DNA from: Cohnella sp. GbtcB17
GTDB taxonomy: Bacteria > Bacillota > Bacilli > Paenibacillales > Paenibacillaceae
DNA: 64,000 nucleotides
Direction: 5' to 3'
NCBI RefSeq assembly: GCF_019091135.1
Contig: NZ_JAGXJW010000008.1
Coordinates: forward strand, 66,571 to 130,570
Every line of letters starts with the position of its first letter. The first letter of the stretch is position 1. A program made the translations under genes and the position numbers. Below the pieces are notes generated by a model. It saw nothing but the letters and a program-made list of their open reading frames with translations. It was not told the DNA's origin and ran no database searches. This document shows, one piece after another, positions 60,081-64,000 of the stretch.

Positions 60081-61793
60081 CTACTTCTGCGCGCTCAGCC
60101 AGTCGTTGATCTCCTTCAGGATCGCCTCGCCGCCGAGCTTGTTCCAGTCCGCCACGAACGTATCGAATTCGTCGACCGAAGCGGCACCCATGATAATCTT
60201 CGTGAACGTTTCCTTCTCCAGCTTGTCGAGCGTCGCCCATTTGTCGGTCATCGTCGGCGTCTGGCCGCCGAACGCGGTCATGAGCAGCCGGTCGCCGGTG
60301 TAATTGTCCATCGTCGTCACGAAGCCGAAGTACTGGTGGGCGACCGCCCAGTTTTCGATATTGCCCGTCTTGAGGTAGTCGACCGTCGGACCGTATTTGT
60401 CGGTCTCCGTCAGCGCGTCCTTCAGCAGGCTCTCGTCCTCGTTCTCGATCGCTTTGCGCAGCAGGGTCAGCGACTCCAGCACGCCCTGGTCGGAGACGCC
60501 GGACTGCACGAGCGACATCGGCGACGTATTGATCCGCTCGCCGTTCTCTTCGACGGTGATGAACTGACCCTCGTTGCGGCGCGAGCCGTGCACGACCTCC
60601 TCGTGCAGGTTGAGCATTTTAATGGCCGCCTCCGGATGCTTGGCGCCCTTGCGCACGACGACGTAGCCGCTGGCGGAGAAGCCGACGTTCGCCTTCGTCG
60701 GGGTGCCGTCGACGGAAGGCACGGGGAACGGCATCCAGTCCATGCCCGGATTTTTCTTGACCGCATCAAGGAATACGTACGGGTTCCAGTTGGCGCCGAA
60801 CGCCATGCCGAACTTGTTAGCGGCGATATCCTCGGCGACCTTGGTGCCGTCCTTGACGCCGAATTCCCGGTCGAGCTCGCCGGCCTTGTACATTTCCTGA
60901 AGCTTGGCCAGCGTCTGCTTCATCTCGGGCTGCGTCGAGCCGTAGACGACCTTGCCCGAAGCGTCCTTCACCCACGTTTGCGGGTAGGCATGGAAGGCGT
61001 TGGACAGCCCCGTGATCGAGGTGATCGGGCCGTACAAGTAGTTGTTGACCGCCAGGCCGTACGTGTCGGGCTTGCCGTTGCCGTCCGGATCCTGCTTCGT
61101 AAACGCTTCCGCAATCTTAAGCACATCGTCCAGCGTCTTCGGCTCGGACAGATTCAGCTTCTTGAGCCAGTCCGTGCGGATCCACAGCAGGTTCGGCTCG
61201 TAGATCGGCGCGTTGACGACCGGGATCGCGAGCAGCTTGCCGTTAAACGTGGCCGATGCCAGCGCCGCGCCCCCGTCGCCGTGCTGCAGCTCCTTCGTAT
61301 GGTCGGAGGCGTATTTTTCGTAAACTTCAGTCAGGTCCTCCAGCTGTCCGGCGTCCGCGAGCTGCTTGAGCTGGCTGGCCGATACCGAGAACAGCTCGGG
61401 CAGGCTGCCGGAGGCGATCGAAACGTTCAGCTTGCGGTTGTACTCGCTCGTCAGCGCGGTCCAGTCGTGGACGATCTTGATGCCGAGCAAGTTCTCGTAC
61501 TCGCGGTACCAGACGTTATTGTCGATGCTGTCGCCTTTCGGATACGTCCAGGTCTGGTCGACGGCGCGGGCGACATGAAGCTCGATCGGCGGGTCGTACT
61601 TGCCGAACGGATCCTCCTTCTCCGCTGGCGCCGATGCGGACGCCGGCGCAGTGCCGGTTGCCGCAGACGAGCCCGTCGCCTTGCCGGACGACTCCGGGCC
61701 AGCGGCGTTTTTGCCCGAGTCGCTGCAGCCGGTCGCCGCGAGCGCGCAAGCCAAGATGCCGCAGACGAGCGCGATTCGTTGATTCTTTTTCAA
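60081..61793 (-). CDS. Extracellular sugar-binding lipoprotein, cassette 3 (TTG start)
   Basis: 570 residues from TTG 61793, which has AAGGGGG 8 bases upstream and gives a clean KKNQRIALVCG lipoprotein signal with lipobox ATGC (Cys near 22). In-frame ATGs upstream would add an improbable N-terminus. The mature domain is a type-1 solute-binding protein (YEPNLLWIRTDWLKKLNLSE near 195). It is a different subfamily from the two paralogues in cassettes 1 and 2. It feeds the LplB/LplC-type permeases at 58150-59947 and is preceded by the two-component genes. Confidence 0.9.
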   Translation of the reverse strand: MKKNQRIALVCGILACALAATGCSDSGKNAAGPESSGKATGSSAATGTAPASASAPAEKEDPFGKYDPPIELHVARAVDQTWTYPKGDSIDNNVWYREYENLLGIKIVHDWTALTSEYNRKLNVSIASGSLPELFSVSASQLKQLADAGQLEDLTEVYEKYASDHTKELQHGDGGAALASATFNGKLLAIPVVNAPIYEPNLLWIRTDWLKKLNLSEPKTLDDVLKIAEAFTKQDPDGNGKPDTYGLAVNNYLYGPITSITGLSNAFHAYPQTWVKDASGKVVYGSTQPEMKQTLAKLQEMYKAGELDREFGVKDGTKVAEDIAANKFGMAFGANWNPYVFLDAVKKNPGMDWMPFPVPSVDGTPTKANVGFSASGYVVVRKGAKHPEAAIKMLNLHEEVVHGSRRNEGQFITVEENGERINTSPMSLVQSGVSDQGVLESLTLLRKAIENEDESLLKDALTETDKYGPTVDYLKTGNIENWAVAHQYFGFVTTMDNYTGDRLLMTAFGGQTPTMTDKWATLDKLEKETFTKIIMGAASVDEFDTFVADWNKLGGEAILKEINDWLSAQK

Positions 61794-61809
61794 TCTCGGT
61801 TCCCCCTTC

Positions 61810-61853
61810 GAGCTCATGAATGAATACGTCTTGCCTTGCATGAGCTCATTATA
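61810..61853 (-). promoter_or_regulatory. TATAAT-like -10 and inverted repeat at the start of the binding-protein mRNA
   Basis: On the minus strand TATAAT (61848-61853) has no matching -35, as expected for an activator-dependent promoter. Immediately downstream is a perfect 9-bp inverted repeat, GAGCTCATG (61839-61847) and CATGAGCTC (61810-61818), ending just before the ribosome binding site. It may be an operator or a leader hairpin. Confidence 0.5.
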
Positions 61854-61888
61854 GAGCCGGCGCGGACGCGCTCTCTACTCGCCGATTT

Positions 61889-63598
61889 TTACATTCCATT
61901 ATCCGTTTTGGATATCGCTTGCCGCTCCTTGTACTCCTGGGGCGTGAGTCCCGTCTCCTTCTTGAAGAAGCGGTAAAAGGACTGCTCGGTCATAAATCCG
62001 ACGGCTCGCGAGATGTCCTGCACGGTCAGCTGATGGCCCGCAAGCAGCTTCTGCGCCCGCGCCAGGCGCGTCGCGGCGATGTAATCCGTCAGCCCCTCGC
62101 CGGTGAGCTGCTTGTACAGGCGGGTCAGGTAGTACGGATTGTATCCGACGACCTCGCCGATGCGGGTGAGCGACAGATCGCCTGCCAGATTGTGCTCGAC
62201 ATAGCGCCGGACGTGACGGATCAGGTCGTCCTCGCGATCCGACCGCTCGGCGCGCTTGAGCGAGAACAGGCGCTCGGCCAGCTCCGCGAAATATTCCTCC
62301 GCCGCATGCCACGAAGAGTGGCTGTCGTACCGGGTGAGTTTGCCCAGATCGGTCGTCCCGCCCATTTCCTCGTGCGCGGCCCAGCGGTTCAGCTCCGACA
62401 GAAAGACGGGGACGAGCGAATAGTAGATCTCCAGCCTGAGCAGTTCGTCCCGCTGCCCTTCCTCGGCTCCCAGCGCCATCAGCCCCGCGTATTCGGCGAA
62501 AAACTGCGCGCTCTCGCCGTTCTCCAAATAAGCCGCCAGCGTGCCGATTCGGTCGAGTCGGCTGCGCGTCTCGTGCGTCCGTATATCCGGCTGCGTCCCT
62601 GCGCCGTCCGGAGACGGCCGGTCCAGCAGGATCAGCTCCTGGCCCAGGCCCAGACCGCGGCCGAGCAGACGCTTCAGCGCGCGGAACTGTCCGGGAATGC
62701 GCGCCCAGTCCCTCGGCTCGTCCGCGGCCGCGAACGAGACGCTGAGCTGGAGCAGCTGCTTGCACGCGCCCTGGATCGTCTCGATCGTCCCTTGCACGAA
62801 CCGGACAAGACGCCTGCGCGCGTCCTCCGCCTGCGGCCATGCGCCGGATGCGACGTCCGGCGCCGGGCCCGCGTCCGGCTTCGCCTGAACGAGCCACAGC
62901 AGCTTGTTCTGCTCAAAGCTGACGGTCGTGCAGAACACCGACTTCGCGAAGTATTCCTCGGCAATGTTCGCGATCGCGTACAGCATCAGATGCTTGTCGC
63001 CGCCGCTGAAGCCGTCGCGCCAATCGTCCACCCGCCCGAGCACAAGCAGCGTCTCGGCGTCCGCGTCCAGCGGCAGCTGCAACTCCGGCAGCCGCGCATG
63101 CCGCTTGCGCAGCGCCTCCGGATCGCCGCCCGCCAGCGCCAGCAGGTACTCGCTCACGAGCAGCGGCCTCGCCAGCTGCATCTGACGCTCCGCGTTCAGG
63201 ATCAGCTGGCGCGACTCCACCGCTTCGTACAGCTGCGCCGCCGCCCGCTCCACGGCTGCGACGACCGCGTCGTGCCCCTCGGTCTTGAGCAGGTAGTCGA
63301 CCCCTCCGCCCCGCAGCGCCTGCTGGATATAGTCGAAGTCGTCGTAGCCGCTCAGGAAGATGATCTTGCACCACGGCCACTGCCTGACGATCTCTCGCTG
63401 CAGCGCGAGCCCGCCCATGCCCGGCATTCGGATATCCGACAGGACGATGTCGATCTTCATCCGGCCCAGCGCCTCCAACGCCTCCTTGGCGGAGTATGCG
63501 CCGAACGTCTCCAGCTCAAGCTTAGCCGGACGCCCGAACAGGTCCAGCAGACTGTCGACGATCCAGCGCTCATTGTCCACGATCAGCAATCGAATCAT
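61889..63598 (-). CDS. YesN-type response regulator with AraC DNA-binding domain
   Basis: 569 residues. ATG 63598 overlaps the kinase stop (ATGA). Receiver domain (1-125) has the acidic pair near 7-9, phospho-acceptor Asp in DIVLSDIRMPGMGG and Lys in YLLKTEG. A variable linker (130-450) is followed by a double helix-turn-helix (465-565, LSLTRIGEVVGYNPYYLTRLYK and SFYRFFKKETGLTPQEYK). It is the cytoplasmic partner of the YesM-type kinase and probably activates the binding-protein promoter 95 bases downstream. Confidence 0.93.
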   Translation of the reverse strand: MIRLLIVDNERWIVDSLLDLFGRPAKLELETFGAYSAKEALEALGRMKIDIVLSDIRMPGMGGLALQREIVRQWPWCKIIFLSGYDDFDYIQQALRGGGVDYLLKTEGHDAVVAAVERAAAQLYEAVESRQLILNAERQMQLARPLLVSEYLLALAGGDPEALRKRHARLPELQLPLDADAETLLVLGRVDDWRDGFSGGDKHLMLYAIANIAEEYFAKSVFCTTVSFEQNKLLWLVQAKPDAGPAPDVASGAWPQAEDARRRLVRFVQGTIETIQGACKQLLQLSVSFAAADEPRDWARIPGQFRALKRLLGRGLGLGQELILLDRPSPDGAGTQPDIRTHETRSRLDRIGTLAAYLENGESAQFFAEYAGLMALGAEEGQRDELLRLEIYYSLVPVFLSELNRWAAHEEMGGTTDLGKLTRYDSHSSWHAAEEYFAELAERLFSLKRAERSDREDDLIRHVRRYVEHNLAGDLSLTRIGEVVGYNPYYLTRLYKQLTGEGLTDYIAATRLARAQKLLAGHQLTVQDISRAVGFMTEQSFYRFFKKETGLTPQEYKERQAISKTDNGM

Positions 63599-64000
63599 GC
63601 CGCATCCCCCTTGTCTTGGCGTATCGTCAGCTCCGCCTTCAGCCCGCCGAGCGCGCTGCGCGACAGAGTCAGCCCGCAGTCCGGCCCGAACTTGAGCTGC
63701 AGCCTGCGATGAATGTTCAAGAGGCCCGTCGTCTCGATCGCGCGGTCCGCCGCGGAGACGGACTTGCGCAGCCGCTCCAGCCGAAGCTCGTCCAGCTCTT
63801 CGCCGTTGTCTTCGATTTCGATATGCAGCCGGCCGTCCGGCTCCTCCCGGAAACCGATGCGCAGCCGGCCGTCGCCGGTCTTGTTTTCAAGGCCGTGCAA
63901 ATAGGCGTTCTCGATCAGCGGCTGCACGATGAGGCGCGGCACCTCAGCCTGCGCCCACGCGGCAGGCAGCTCCTCCTGCTCCACCTCGACCGTTCCCGAG
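63595..64000 (-). CDS. YesM-type sensor histidine kinase, C-terminal part only
   Basis: About 134 C-terminal codons are inside the window; the frame is open at base 64000 so the start is outside. The segment VPRLIVQPLIENAYLHGLENKTGDG is the N-box of the HisKA_5/LytS-YesM group, and IEDNGEELDE is its G1 box. The protein ends ELTIRQDKGDAA and its stop overlaps the response-regulator start. It would sense an extracellular sugar cue for cassette 3. Confidence 0.9.
   Translation of the reverse strand, partial: SGTVEVEQEELPAAWAQAEVPRLIVQPLIENAYLHGLENKTGDGRLRIGFREEPDGRLHIEIEDNGEELDELRLERLRKSVSAADRAIETTGLLNIHRRLQLKFGPDCGLTLSRSALGGLKAELTIRQDKGDAA

Noticed and set aside
1-64000. tRNA, rRNA, riboswitch, prophage or insertion-sequence features
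   Set aside because: No cloverleaf, conserved rRNA, known riboswitch core, transposase, integrase or terminal-repeat pair was recognised by eye; a covariance-model scan would be needed to exclude small RNAs.

Overview
The window is high-GC chromosomal DNA that looks like a Paenibacillaceae genome (Cohnella/Paenibacillus type). The support is strong AGGAGG-type ribosome binding sites, lipoprotein sugar-binding proteins paired with LplB/LplC-type permeases but no ATPase gene, several YesN/YesM-type regulators, many secreted glycoside hydrolases, and a GH87 alpha-1,3-glucanase with the domain order known from Paenibacillus. No rRNA, tRNA, phage, insertion sequence or CRISPR-Cas locus was found.

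Layout. 1-7548 (minus) is sugar-uptake cassette 1: two permeases, a binding protein, an aldose-epimerase-like protein and a large secreted multidomain protein cut by the left edge. 7886-10807 (plus) is an envelope operon: PmtA-like methyltransferase, DedA protein, OmpR-type regulator and histidine kinase. 10900-13185 is a membrane-bound AraC/YesN regulator. 13344-15084 is a three-gene operon of unknown membrane proteins. 15230-19416 holds a Gfo/Idh oxidoreductase, an AraC regulator and a divergent GHL6-type hydrolase. 20015-23887 is the GH87 alpha-1,3-glucanase. 24188-27302 looks like a quinone/electrophile detoxification operon (DoxX, ring-cleaving dioxygenase, an unusual GAPDH, FMN reductase). 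LtrA and EamA membrane proteins follow. 30715-38649 is sugar-uptake cassette 2, paralogous to cassette 1, with its own divergent YesN-like regulator.

38651-46079 carries a Uma2 gene broken by an in-frame amber codon, a GH4 / Gfo-Idh / FG-GAP operon, a divergent AraC gene also broken by an in-frame amber codon, an unknown membrane protein and a CapA-like lipoprotein. 46663-52936 encodes what looks like a complete non-phosphorylating sugar oxidation pathway (dehydrogenase, lactonase, dehydratase, 2-keto-3-deoxy-acid dehydrogenase, diketo-acid hydrolase) with two GntR/FCD regulators. 53357-64000 is sugar-uptake cassette 3: YesM/YesN two-component system, binding protein, two permeases, a GH32 enzyme and a secreted DUF6259-like hydrolase, probably for a fructan or fructose-containing glycan.

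The least explained signal is a set of intergenic tandem-repeat arrays: two copies of one family (2564-2844 and 53003-53230) and three unrelated families (19430-19915, 27614-28356, 46242-46660). Three of the four families are built around short hairpins. The two-array family shows a paired base change that preserves its stem. Two arrays lie between a stop codon and a likely terminator, so they would be transcribed as 3' untranslated RNA.
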